From the NCBI GenBank assembly GCA_947685225.1, contig CANTUV010000004.1, forward strand, positions 17,453,001 to 17,517,000: a stretch of DNA of 64,000 bases, given 5' to 3'. Shown in pieces: positions 12,191 through 21,916 of the stretch (position 1 is the first letter of the stretch; the number at the start of each line of letters is the position of its first letter). This stretch comes from Garcia nutans. Taxonomy: Eukaryota; Streptophyta; Magnoliopsida; Malpighiales; Euphorbiaceae. The notes beneath the pieces were generated by a model. The model was given only the letters and a program-made list of their open reading frames with translations, was not told the DNA's origin and made no database searches. The translations under genes were made by a program, and so were the position numbers.

Positions 12191-12818
12191 GATCTAAATA
12201 ATTTACAAAACATAAGCCAAAAAATTTTCTTTTACAAAACCAAAACAAACTCTGAATTCGACATGAATTGAAAAGCCATAACTGATTAAGCCATATCAAA
12301 TCCGAAACCAAATTAGCTAAGGCAATGCTTTTTCCTGTGTGGCTCGGTCTTCTGCCAATCGATTATTTAAATCATTCTGATCACCTCGTCTCAAGCCAAA
12401 ATAATCTGCGTACATTGTCACCTTCCTAAAACCGCAATCCTTAATTTTAAAAAAAAAATGTCAGTCATTCATATCAAATTAAGCATTTCTAGTTTTCACA
12501 GAATATGAGTAAAGCTAATTTGAAGAAGATGAGGAATTTATTAAAGACCCTCAAAACTGGGACTAAATATCTTGGTCACTTATTGATACTTTGAAGTGTT
12601 TTTAAAATATCAAATTGAATCAACCCTTTTTGCATGCCATGGTTTCTTTTTGGAATGTGGAATTTAGGACTTTTAAAATCAACAATTTTGAATTGTGTCC
12701 CATGATTGAAGAATTTGAAGTTATACTTAGATATTTGGGCAATCGTCAAGTAGCATTGCCCATATTAACTTCAAAAAATCATCAAAAAATGCAGATGTTA
12801 TTCTACCTTTCAATGCCT

Positions 12819-12898
12819 GAAGTTCTTCAATTGGCCAGAGGTGAGAAATTCTCCTTGGTCCCTCAAAATTTCTCACCTCTGGCCAATTTAAGAACTTC
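12819..12898. repeat. Near-perfect 32-bp foldback (hairpin 1)
   Basis: Left arm 12819-12850 and right arm 12867-12898 are reverse complements at 31 of 32 positions, with a 16-base loop. The core word is TTGGCCAGAGGTGAGAAATT. This is far beyond chance and would fold into a stable stem in either strand's RNA. Confidence 0.95.
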
Positions 12899-12899
12899 C

Positions 12900-12945
12900 A
12901 GTCTTGAATTGGTCAAATGCTGGCCTATTAGACCAATTCAAGACT
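12900..12945. repeat. Perfect 15-bp foldback (hairpin 2)
   Basis: AGTCTTGAATTGGTC (12900-12914) and its exact reverse complement (12931-12945) flank a 16-base loop. It begins one base after hairpin 1 ends. Confidence 0.95.
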
Positions 12946-12994
12946 AGATTTTTGAGAAGGTTGACTGGAAGTCCTCTACTGCTCCAGGTAATTA

Positions 12995-13208
12995 CCTAAA
13001 CTGCCCTTTCAGGTTTTCAAATTTAGGCCAGCATTTATTTATTGCTCTAACTTTTGCCTAGCCTGTCCTTACGTGTTTTCAAAGCTAATAAGCCTTTATT
13101 ATTTTGATTTTGATCTTAATTTTTGCCTAGTCCGCCCTTACGGGTTTTCAAATCTAGGGAACCGCCCTAACTTTTTCCTAGGCTGCCCTTGTAGGTTTTT
13201 AACCTAGC
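12995..13208. repeat. Short stem-loop repeat array, Host-1 upstream cluster (4 copies)
   Basis: Four copies of a ~32-base motif CCTANN-ctgCCCttncGGGttttcaa-NNTAGG at about 12995-13027, 13057-13087, 13126-13158 and 13177-13208. The outer arms differ between copies but stay complementary: CCTAAA with TTTAGG, TAGC with GCTA, CCTAG with CTAGG, CTAGG with CCTAG. The copies sit in the intron-like interval between the two parts of the second antisense gene. Confidence 0.8.
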
Positions 13209-13248
13209 ATATTTTTTTTAACCTTATTTTCCTCATATTTGGCTGTAG

Positions 13249-13634
13249 GAACACTTTTGCTTACCTGACACCCCAGCTGCATATCATGAAAGGTACTTAC
13301 CTCTACACCATTATGCAAGAAAGCTTCTTCGACCTACTTCTTCATATGCTGAATGGATCAAGTGGATCAGTTCAAGAGTTGTTGTCAATATCCGATGGTT
13401 AGTGCTTTGGTGGAAAATCAACCATATTATCACCAAGACATATTTGATGTACATTCCACGCGCTGCCCTTCCTCAAGGTACTTGCTATGATCCACACTGC
13501 CTTGGCAGCCAGTATGGAGCTCAACCTTGGGATTCTACTTTACTGCTAACTTGGACATGGCCTTGCTTACTGAAGCCTTCCTAGATCATCTAAGGCAAAG
13601 CTGGCCTGCACGTTGCACTTACCAATTGCCATGA
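13249..13634 (+). pseudogene. Second antisense gene, C-terminal exon, Host-1
   Basis: Follows a CTGTAG acceptor. Reads EHFCLPDTPAAYHERYLP, ARKLLRPTSSYAEWIKWI, IRWLVLWWKI and TYLMYIPRAALPQGTCYDP, ending near TGA 13632-13634 after a one-base frameshift around 13540. It aligns over its full length with the intact Host-2 exon at 43589-43975. The WWKI...YLMYIP...GTCYDP..LG.QYG pattern is reminiscent of the C-terminal part of DUF7745 proteins. The molecular function is unknown. Confidence 0.65.
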
Positions 13635-14059
13635 ATCTGCAATTATCAGTCTCTAAATAAAATGATGTTTAGGATGAAAGATATTTTCTTTTTGTTATGA
13701 TTTGTCATCACTTTTCGCTATTATGTAATTCATTTTACCCTTTTGGTCAAATACTCAAGATGATGCACATAGAATAATTTTATTATTAACTCTATTTTAT
13801 TAAATTGGGAATAACTAAAAATATAAAGCCAACATACACAAGATCACTCATGTTTCCAACTAGGCCTTTCAAATTTTCTAATTGATGATTTTCACTCATT
13901 TAGCCCCAATTGTTGCCTAGCCGCCCTTTCTAATTTTTAGAGCTAGCGGGCTGCTCTAATTTTTGCCTAGGCCGTCCTTTCGAATTTTTGACCTAGCGAG
14001 CTTACTTTCCTATTTTCTAATTAAACATAAAACCTCTTTAGCCAATCAATGTTTACTGG
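13635..14059. repeat. 3' flank of the antisense gene with stem-loop repeats, Host-1
   Basis: Non-coding. At 13857-13997 it contains further stem-loop copies: CAACTAG...CTAATTG near 13857-13883, CCTAGC...GCTAG at 13916-13946 and CCTAGG...CCTAG at 13966-13996. The remainder (13635-13850) is AT-rich sequence, probably the 3' UTR of the antisense gene and the spacer before integrase. Confidence 0.65.
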
Positions 14060-15060
14060 TTTACTAAACTCATTTCCATCCATGTCAGCTAACTTGACTG
14101 CACCTTTCTTCATTACCTCCTTCACAACATAAGGCCCTTCCTCGTGGATCAGGAACATTTGCTTTGCACTGCTTTAGAATAAGGTCACCAGCCTTAAGTC
14201 GTCTAACATGGACTCTCTTATTACAAGCCTGGGCTATCTTTCTTTGGTAAAGTTGATGATGATGCAGTGCCTTTAACCTTCTTTCCTCCAACAAAGCCAA
14301 CTGTGTATATGTGCTATTAACCCATTTTGTCTCAGGCAATTCTGCCTAGAATACTACCCTTAATGACTTGATCTCAATTTCAATAGGCAATACTGCTTCC
14401 ATTCCATAGACCAAAGAAAACGATGTCATTCTGGTCAGCATTCGCACACTTGCTCTATATCCCCATAAAGCAAAAGGCAACATGTCTGACCAATCCCTGT
14501 ATGTCTTGGTCATCTTGGAAAGAATATGCTTAATCATCTTATTGGTTGCTTCTACTGCACCATTAGCTTTTAGCCTATAAGGGGAGGATCAATGATGACT
14601 GATATGATATTTGGCAAATAAATCCCTAACAGCTCCTTGGAATTGTATCCTGTTATCTGAAACTATACTATGCGAAACTCAATATCAACATATGAGGTTT
14701 ATTTTAATAAATTGAGCCATTTGTCTTGCCCCCAATTTATTGAAGGGTTTTTCTTCAACCCATTTTGAAAAGTAATCAACTGCTACCACTATGTATCGGT
14801 GGCCATTTGAAGCTATCTGATGTATTTCCCCGATAATGTCTATTCCCCAAGTCGCGAACAGCCAGTGTGAATACATAGAATGTAATTTTTATGGAGGTAA
14901 ATAGTTCAAATTGCCATACAACTGGCATTGTTGACACTTCCACACAAAATCAATATAATCTTTTTCCATAGTCAGCCAATAGTAGCCTTACCGGATCATT
15001 TTCTTTACTAGGGCTAAGCCATTCATGTGGGATCCACAAGTTCCTGCATCTATTTATGAC
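14060..15060 (-). pseudogene. pol: Integrase remnant of Host-1 pol (Tat-type)
   Basis: Minus-strand fragments read in order: FATWGIDIIGEIHQIASNGH and IVVAVDYFSKWVE (core domain, first catalytic Asp in GIDIIGE), MTKTYRDWSDMLPFALWGYR and SLVYGMEAVLPIE, then TQLALLEERRLKALHHHQLY (C-terminal region). Several stops and frameshifts separate them. Integrase inserts the cDNA into chromosomes; this copy is inactive. It is homologous to Host-2 integrase at 49080-50116. Confidence 0.88.
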
Positions 15061-16338
15061 ATGATCTTCCCAACTTTAGACTTCCTCAAACATCTTAAAT
15101 GCACCCCCATCAAGCCATCTTTGATACAATTCTCCTTGGAAGGTGATGTATTGCAAAGACCATCACTTTATTGCCCTTCTTTCTTCTCTTGTTGCCCCCA
15201 ATGGGTATTTCCTAATTTCAAAAAATTGCCTTAAAGTATCATACCATGCATCATGGTCCATATCAGTTTCCATGACCATTTCATACTCGTAGCAAGGAGT
15301 TGTTGAACTAGTCAGAACCAGAGGTTTAAGGAATAATTTTATGGGATCCTCCCATACCAAAGCCGGTGTGGTTAGGGTATCGACCATTTGGTTTTCCTCC
15401 CTTGGTAGGTGTGGGAACTTACAATCCTTAAAAGTTCCTTCTTATCATAGTTAAGTAGTCATGGTACAGCTTCAATTTTTCTTCCTTCAGCTTCCATTCT
15501 CCATTTACTTGGGATACCACCAGCAATGAGTCACCTAAAACTTGCACTCTATCAATTCTCATCATTATCAAGGTTTCCAAACCAAAGATACATGCTTCAT
15601 ACTGCATCATATTGTTGGTTATCCTGAATTTTATTTTTTTGGACAAGGGGATGAGCTCTCCTTTGGGTGATTCCAATATTACTCCCAATCTAGCTCCTCT
15701 TCTATTAACTGCACCATCAAATACATTTTTCGCTCTTGTGCTTCTATGGCCTTTGAATGCTCATCGGGGAATTAGAAAGTTACTTCTTCACTGTCAGGTA
15801 GTGGTTTTTTAACTAGGAATTCTACCACTGCTTTGCCCTTATTGGTCTTCCTAGTTATATATTAAATCTCAAATTCTTCTAGGATTATCAACCATCGGCC
15901 ATATTTCCTGACCAACGAAGGTGTCTCTCTCAAGTATTTCACCAGATCGAGCCTGAAAATTGCTTGCACACTGTAGGATTGAAAGTAATGCCACAATTTC
16001 TTAGATGACCAAACCATGGCAATACAAGCCTTTTCAATGATACTATACTTTATCATATAAGGCAATAGTTTTCTACTTAAGTAGTAGATTGTACACTTAA
16101 CTCCCGATTCATTTACTTGAGCTAGCATTACTCCTATTGATTCTTCTTCTTCTTCTTCTAAGTATAATATCAATGGCTTGCTAGGTTTGGGTGGCTTCAA
16201 GACTGGTAGATTCAATAGGTATTCTTTGATGCGCTGGAAAGCTTTCTAACACTCATCGTTCCATTCTATCGGCTGGTTCTTCTTAAGCAGCTTAAAGATG
16301 GGTCACAGATGGTGGTGAGTTTTGCAATAAACCTACTT
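15061..16338 (-). pseudogene. pol: RNase H and second (archaeal-type) RNase H remnant of Host-1 pol
   Basis: Minus-strand order: RT-linked RNase H (LNLPVLKPPKPSKPLILYLE, YYLSRKLLPYMIKYS, WSSKKLWHYFQSYS), the spacer YGRWLIILEEFEI, then an additional RNase H (GVILESPKGELIPLSKK, MQYEACIFGLETL, VLGDSLLVVSQVNGEW). Two RNase H domains are diagnostic of the Tat lineage. The run of Glu codons in the first domain (16140-16160) looks like local GAA/TCT expansion. RT itself is removed by the Tek2 insertion at 16343. Confidence 0.88.
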
Positions 16339-16342
16339 ATAT

Positions 16343-18541
16343 TGTAATGTTTAAAACTTTAAATACTAAACTTTTAACTTAATATTGATAATTGGTAGTA
16401 AATAGTGATAAAAGTGTCATGGATAAGTGATGTAAATAGTGAATCTTAAAATTTACTGAAGAAATTATTTTTATGATTTTGCAGGACTAAAAATTGAATT
16501 AGAATCAAAGGATAAGAAGGAGGCTACGCCATAGCTAAAATGAGATTGGCCACACTAGATTAAACTATATATATATGGATAGGTGTGTGTATGTAGAAGT
16601 TTCTTGCTTCTTCTCTCTTCTTCTTTCCATGCCTATCATCACCTTTACCACTAAAACAGTTCCTTTCTTCCTTCCTTTAAAAAATTTAGCCAAAATTTAA
16701 GAGGAAATCACATCTAGTTATTGGTTTTTAAAAGAATAAGCAGGAAAAGATGAGATTATCAACAACTGATTAAAGAAGAAAAGGAATTTTGAAAGAGGTA
16801 TGTGCTTATGTATTTTAATTTGCAAATATTTGAATTTCAATGAATTTTATTGTTTGAATTGTTGATTGAGTTATCTTTAATGAATTATTGCAGAAAAGTA
16901 TTTGATATAGACTCTTTCTATGTCAAAGAAACTAGTTTTTGATTCATTTTTATCATTGATTTGGATATATTGTGTTTAAGTGGTTGAGTGTGCAAAAATA
17001 TAAAATTTTGCCCGACACAGCCATGTCAATGGGCATGTCAAGGATGCTGTGTTTCAACGAAGATAACACGGACAGTAACACACCCGTGTCATTGGGCGTG
17101 TCTTAACTAGTGTGATGAAAAATAAATGACACGGCCAGTGACATGCCCATGTCATTGGGCATGTCATAGCTACTGTAATGCAAGTTAAATGACACGGTCA
17201 GTGATACGCCCATGTCGTTGGGTGTGTCGTAGCTACTGTAATGCAAGTTAAATGACACGGCCAGTGACATGCCCATGTCGTTAGACGTGTCATAGCTACT
17301 ATAATATAAGTTAAATGACATAGCTAGTGACACACCCATGTCGTTAGGCATGTCAAAGCTTCTATAAAAATGGGCAAATGACATGGTCATTGACACGCCC
17401 ATGTCATTAGGCGTGTGACTTGAAGAAATTGCCCAAAATAACTCTTTTTTTTATCTTTCATCTGTAATTCTAGCTTAAAAGATTATAAGGACTCAAAGTG
17501 TAAATATTTTTTAAATCAACCCTAATAAGTAGTGTAACAAATTTATTTTGAATATATGATAAATATGTGTGATACCAAGTGTTGATCAAAGAATTATTTC
17601 ATTGAAGTGCTATACATAAATTAATGTTAATTAAAAACTACTGAATTGCCCAAATCATACTAATTTTAGATCTAGATTATGATTGAATGGCTAGCCAAAG
17701 GGAGAATATCCAAAGTAATAGTGGGCACTCTGTACCATCAATGGATAATCTGTGTCACCCTGTTTAGTAGGCATTCGTTCCATAGTGAGCCATTGGCCAA
17801 ATTTTATACAGTGGGCATTAAATTGCAAATAGGGACTCATTATCCAAACCTAGGATCTGAGTTCAGTGTGTATGGGCATAATTAAAAAGTTATCTACATT
17901 GAAAATAATGTATTATATGGTTATTGTTTAATTAACTAATTTTGAATTTAATCATGTTTATTATTTCAAATTTCAATGAATTTATTAATTTCTTTATTTA
18001 ACATTCTAAAAGTAATAATTTCTATTATTTCTAAATCATTTTATGTATAGTTCTCTTTCCTTTAAATTTTCTTGTATATTATAAATACATAAGCACCACT
18101 AAGCTTTACTTAGCATGTTAGAATTATTTTCTGATGTGCAGATCAAGCAAGAAGAGTTGAGACTGCAGATTAAGAGATATATGTTCCTAATCAACTGCAT
18201 CACAAAGGTTCAAAGAACAATATTGTAAATATTATATTCTGTATAGCTCACATGGCAACACCTTATCATTTTGTATGATAGTTGTATAAGTTTGAGAGTA
18301 GTAAGAGAATAATGACTATGTTTATAATGTAAGTTAATAATAGGAGTTCTTTGTAAATTAAATAGATATATGTTTGTAATATAGGTAAGATCACAATATT
18401 TCTTTTAAAAGTTTAATAATTGTGTTAATATATATAAGTATTTTGGCTATATTTCTATAATACATATAAATAGGAAAGTGCAAGTATTTAGGTGACATCA
18501 CATATGCAGTTAAGTGTATAGTCTATGTAGGGGGTGTTACA
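16343..18541 (+). mobile_element. Tek2 5' LTR (Tekay/Del-type)
   Basis: A 2.2 kb LTR from TGTAATGTTT to GGGGTGTTACA, followed by an initiator tRNA-Met PBS. It interrupts Host-1 pol; the five bases before it are TATAT. It holds a ~63-bp tandem array at 17020-17415. The LTR differs in sequence from the Tek1 LTR. Confidence 0.88.
17020..17415. repeat. ~63-bp tandem array with GACACGGCC / GGGCATGTC words in Tek2 LTR
   Basis: About six units, each with a GACACGGCCAGTGACA-like half, the word CCCATGTCNTTGGGCNTGTC and the spacer AGCTACTGTAATGCAAGTTA. Because 63 is a multiple of three, one minus frame stays open with a 21-residue repeat, but that ORF is an artefact. The reversed Tek3 fragment (54425-54655) holds a related array. 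Confidence 0.9.
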
Positions 18542-18546
18542 TTTAG

Positions 18547-18558
18547 TGGTATCAGAGC
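18547..18558 (+). promoter_or_regulatory. Primer binding site, initiator tRNA-Met, Tek2
   Basis: TGGTATCAGAGC, complementary to the 3' end of plant initiator tRNA-Met, five bases after the LTR end. It is the standard primer of chromovirus and many Copia elements. Confidence 0.95.
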
Positions 18559-18682
18559 AGGTTTAGGTGGTCCTATGTTTGTGGGTTAAAAGAAAAGAGA
18601 AGTACAACTGTCATAGCTATGTGAACTATATAATTGAATAAATGTTTGATGCAGTTGATTTTTAATGTTTAAAAGGTCTAAG

Positions 18683-20633
18683 ATGGCCTCTGAATCCCAT
18701 CAAGGTGTAGAGGAACAAGCAATGTCCTCACACAGTCAAGCTAGTGTAGGGAATCAGCAGCCATCGAAACCTTCTACGGAACAAATTCCCTTAGATCCCC
18801 AATTTGTGAAAATATGGAGGAAGTTCTCAGGAAAATTGTAGGAGTTGCTCCTCTTACACAACCTCCACCACTGGTGCTTCAAAGATCTCAATTGGAGAGA
18901 ATTAGGAAATTGGGAGCAGAAGATTTTAAAGCTCATGATACTGATGAGTCTTCAGCAGCGGAGTATTGGATGGAGAGGAATGTGAGAGTTTTTGATATTC
19001 TGCATTGTATTATTGAGGAAAGATTAGAGTGTACAGTTTCCTTGTTGCAGTAATAACCTTATGCTTAGTGGGATACAAAGCAGAAAGGTGTACTCGCAGG
19101 TAGACTCACTTGGGCATTTTTCCAAGAAGCATTTAAAAAGAAATATATTAGTCAGATTTATTTAAAGGAGAAGCGTCAAGAGTTTTTGTATCTTAAGCGA
19201 AGGCAGTCATTTGTGTCTAAATATGAGAGGCAGTTTGTTCGCCTCAATAAATATTTTCCAGAGTTAGTTGCATCCGAGGAAGAGAAGTGCAAACAGTTTG
19301 AACAGGGTTTGAACAGTTAGATCCAGGTGCATTTAGTAGCAATGAGGATTAAAGAGTTTTACACTCTTGTTCATGTGGTAGTTACCACAGAAAATGAGAT
19401 TAAATAAGACCAGGTAAGAAGACAACAATCAAAGAAGGGATTTTCTAGTGAACAACAACAAGGTGGTCAGAAAAGACAGAAATATTCAAGCCCAAACTCA
19501 AGGGTCTGGTAGGGGAAGTGGAGCTAGTTTTTAAAGGTCTAGAGGTGGTAGGTTTGGAGTTGCTATAGGCTCATCTTCAAGGGCTATTACTACACCTTTT
19601 TAATATTGTGGTAAGGGTCATGCAAGTGAAGATTGTTGGTATCAAAAAGGGGCTTGTCTGAAATGTGGTTCCTTGGAACATAAAATTAGTGATTGTCCAA
19701 CGATAAAAGAACTAGAAGTTGTTGAAGGACAAAGTTCTGTACAGAGGTCTCAGTCAGGTCATAGGACAGGTAGAGGTGGTCGACCCAGTGTTAGTTAGCA
19801 GAGAGGATCTGAAAATAGTGGACAGACCTCATATTCGAGGCAGTGCTCCAACTAGGGCTTATGCCATGAAATCTGTAGAGGATTAGGATGCTCCTAATGT
19901 TGTAGTTGGTAAATTTTCTTTACGAGGTCTTGATGTGTATGTTTTATTAGATCCTAGTTCTACACATTCTTATATTTGTACAACTATAGCTTGAGGGAAG
20001 AGAATGTGTGTTGATAAACTTGATTATGAGACAGAAGTCACTAATCCCTTAGGCCATAGTGTAAAAGTAAACAAAATATATCAAAATTGTCCACTTAGGA
20101 TTCATGATATAAAACTTCCTACTGATTTGATTGAACCACCATTCCATGATTTTGATGTAAATTTGGGAATGGATTGGTTGTCTCGACATCAAGCAGTTAT
20201 GGACTGCTGTAATAAAGTTCTGACTTTTAAGATTCCGGGTTATGGAAAAATTGTAGTTCGAGGAGAAAAATAATCTTACCCTTCTAGTTTGATTTCTACA
20301 GCTAAAGCTAGAAGGTTGATTAGGAAGAGGTGTGAAGCCTACCTTATTTATGTTAATGATACACAACATTCAATTGGGAAACATATCTACAAAGAGTGAG
20401 TTTTTGGATGTTTTTTGGAAGGAATTACCCGGAATACAACCAGAGAGGGAGGTAGAATTTATTATTGATGTAGTTCCAGGTATAGCACCAATTTCTATTC
20501 CACCTTATACAATGGCACCTCCGGAGTTAAAAGAGTTAAAAGTGAAATTATAGGAATTACTTGATAAGGGCTTTATTAGACCTAGTGTACCACACTGGGG
20601 TGCACCGATTTTATTTGTGAAGAAGAAGGATGG
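18683..20633 (+). pseudogene. gag-pol: Tek2 gag-protease-RT remnant, truncated
   Basis: From ATG 18683 (MASESHQGVEEQAMSS), the gag core is recognisable as LERIRKLGAEDFKAH, ERLECTVSLLQ, WAFFQEAFKKKYI and FVSKYERQFVRL. A CCHC knuckle CLKCGSLEHKISDC lies near 19655. Protease follows (FSLRGLDVYVLLDPSSTHSY; the catalytic DSG is altered to DPS), with DFDVNLGMDWLSRHQAVMDC downstream. RT starts with ELPGIQPEREVEF and ends in HWGAPILFVKKKDG, where LTR fragment G begins. Many stops and frameshifts interrupt the frame. The upstream LTR, tRNA-Met PBS and gag type support Tekay/Del. Confidence 0.9.
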
Positions 20634-20960
20634 TGTAGACCTTAATTTTTGACCCATTCAAATCCGATAGTCCAAAATAATTTTTGTGGTATTTTATTTA
20701 TTTTAATAATATTTTAATTACTAATAATATTTAATAGTTATTTTTAATAAAAATAAAAAATATAAAAAAATAAAAAAAATAAAAAAAATAAAAAAAACGG
20801 ATGAATCGGCGAGCGACGCACTGTAGCGCGTTTCGCCGAAGATAACAAACTGCCCAATTTGCCGCAGCTGGGCTTGCCTAGCTAGCCCGCCGAGCCCACA
20901 GCTTGCTGAAATTTTTGCCGGCACAATTTTTACCAGCGCAGCTGGTGCGTGCGTACCTAA
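20634..20960 (+). mobile_element. Element G: truncated Tat-family LTR
   Basis: Begins TGTAGACCTTAATTTTTGACC exactly inside the Tek2 RT frame and keeps about 325 bp of U3. That includes the A-rich run and a GC-rich module (20800-20945) with 'gccgcagctgg'-type words. It stops where fragment H begins, so the rest of G was deleted or lies elsewhere. Confidence 0.8.
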
Positions 20961-20961
20961 A

Positions 20962-21916
20962 TGCTATAGCAATACCACAAGTGCACGGGTCGCCCAATTA
21001 ATAAAGTAGTGAGTGAGTTATCATTCCACTGAGGATAAGGTCAAGTACTAATGCAAATCTTAACTATTGTTTATCAAATCAATAGTTTTGTGATGTTCTA
21101 TAATTAAAGACAATTAACTTAAATAACTAAAAGTAAAGGGAAATTAAATGTTGTGCAAAAAGGATTGATGGTAATAATACTATCCAGATATTGAATCCCC
21201 CTAGCCACAATTATATTTATGAAAATCAATTCAATTAAATCACATAATAGAGTTGAATTGGCATTCCTCTAAATTAGACTAAAACCTCTCTCGAGTAAAT
21301 TAATCCCTAATCACTAATTAGAATGCTGGAATCTCTTCTCAAACACAATTAAGTAGATCTTGCATTAAGAACAAGGAACTATAAACCAAAGGATCTTGTA
21401 AGTCTATCTCTAGCACTCCAATAAATCCTCAATCCTTATGAGTATACAATTCATATCAAGCTTTCTCAAGTTAATAATATGAAAATTGTAACCAATCAAT
21501 AAGCATGCTATTATCAATTGGAAATAAATCATTAAGCATCATAAGAATAAAACAACTCAATCAAATGATTCAATTAAATAAGATTATTCAATCCATACAA
21601 ATAAGCTAGGGTTCATCAATATCTAGATAGAGAATGAATTAGTTCATGTTCAAAATCAGAAAAACAGAACAAGGGAAATGAGTAAAAGAAACCAAACAAT
21701 CCATGGCAAATAATTTGTATTTCTTCACTTGAATCCTTGAGTCTTGGTTTAGATCTTGCATAGGATGTATCTTCTTCTTTAAACTCAGCTCAAGACTCTC
21801 CTCTTTGCTCTAGCTGTTGGCTCCTTCTCCCTTTCCTCTTCTCTCCGTTCTTTGCATTTCCTCCCCCTTTTATTTCATTCCAAGCTCAAAACCCATACCT
21901 TCCAACTCATACCACT
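20962..21916 (-). mobile_element. Fragment H: reverse-oriented LTR, possibly Athila-like
   Basis: Starts TGCTATAGCAATACCACAAG and contains GTGCACGGGTCGCCCAATTA. On the minus strand this reads as the U5 end of an LTR of the type seen at Athila-like ends. The remaining ~900 bp are AT-rich with pyrimidine tracts near 21790-21870 and no coding signal. It ends where the D LTR begins. No PBS, PPT or partner LTR is visible, so family assignment is tentative. Confidence 0.5.

Larger units (their letters stand above)
11961..12504. other. AT-rich spacer between the two antisense genes, Host-1
   Basis: No coding signal. It holds pyrimidine-rich tracts (TTTTTTTGACTTTTTTT, near 12045), a (TA)n run, and repeated GAATTCGACATG words that include a perfect palindrome (listed separately). 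Confidence 0.6.
12505..12947 (+). pseudogene. Second antisense gene, N-terminal part (DUF7745-like), Host-1
   Basis: The frame at 12615-12947 reads LHAMVSFWNVEFRTFKINNF followed by ELCPMIEEFEVIL. The FW-x4-F-x-F ... ELxPxxEE pattern resembles the start of DUF7745-type proteins found in plant transposon-derived genes. An ATG at 12505 opens a short ORF in another frame, so the true start is unclear. The 3' third of the open frame is made of two foldbacks (12819-12945) and is probably not ancestral coding sequence. Homology is inferred from motif memory, not a search. Confidence 0.5.
9668..16342 (-). mobile_element. Host-1: decayed Tat-type element with pol (-) and antisense genes (+)
   Basis: Internal part of a Tat-type Ty3/gypsy element in minus orientation. 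Pol remnants (integrase, two RNase H domains) occupy 14060-16338 on the minus strand. To their left, where the 3' region of the element would be, are exon-like blocks on the plus strand (10019-13634). Neither LTR of this element is identifiable: E abuts at 9667 and Tek2 is inserted at 16343. Additional antisense ORFs between pol and the 3' LTR are known in Tat-lineage elements. The first ~350 bases (9668-10018) hold nothing recognisable. Confidence 0.75.

Noticed and set aside
12819..12945. Calling the foldbacks a bona fide miRNA gene
   Set aside because: Structure alone is not enough without small-RNA evidence; kept as repeats and a finding.
17103..17402. 99-codon repetitive ORF on the minus strand in the Tek2 LTR
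   Set aside because: Produced by a 63-bp tandem repeat whose length is a multiple of three.
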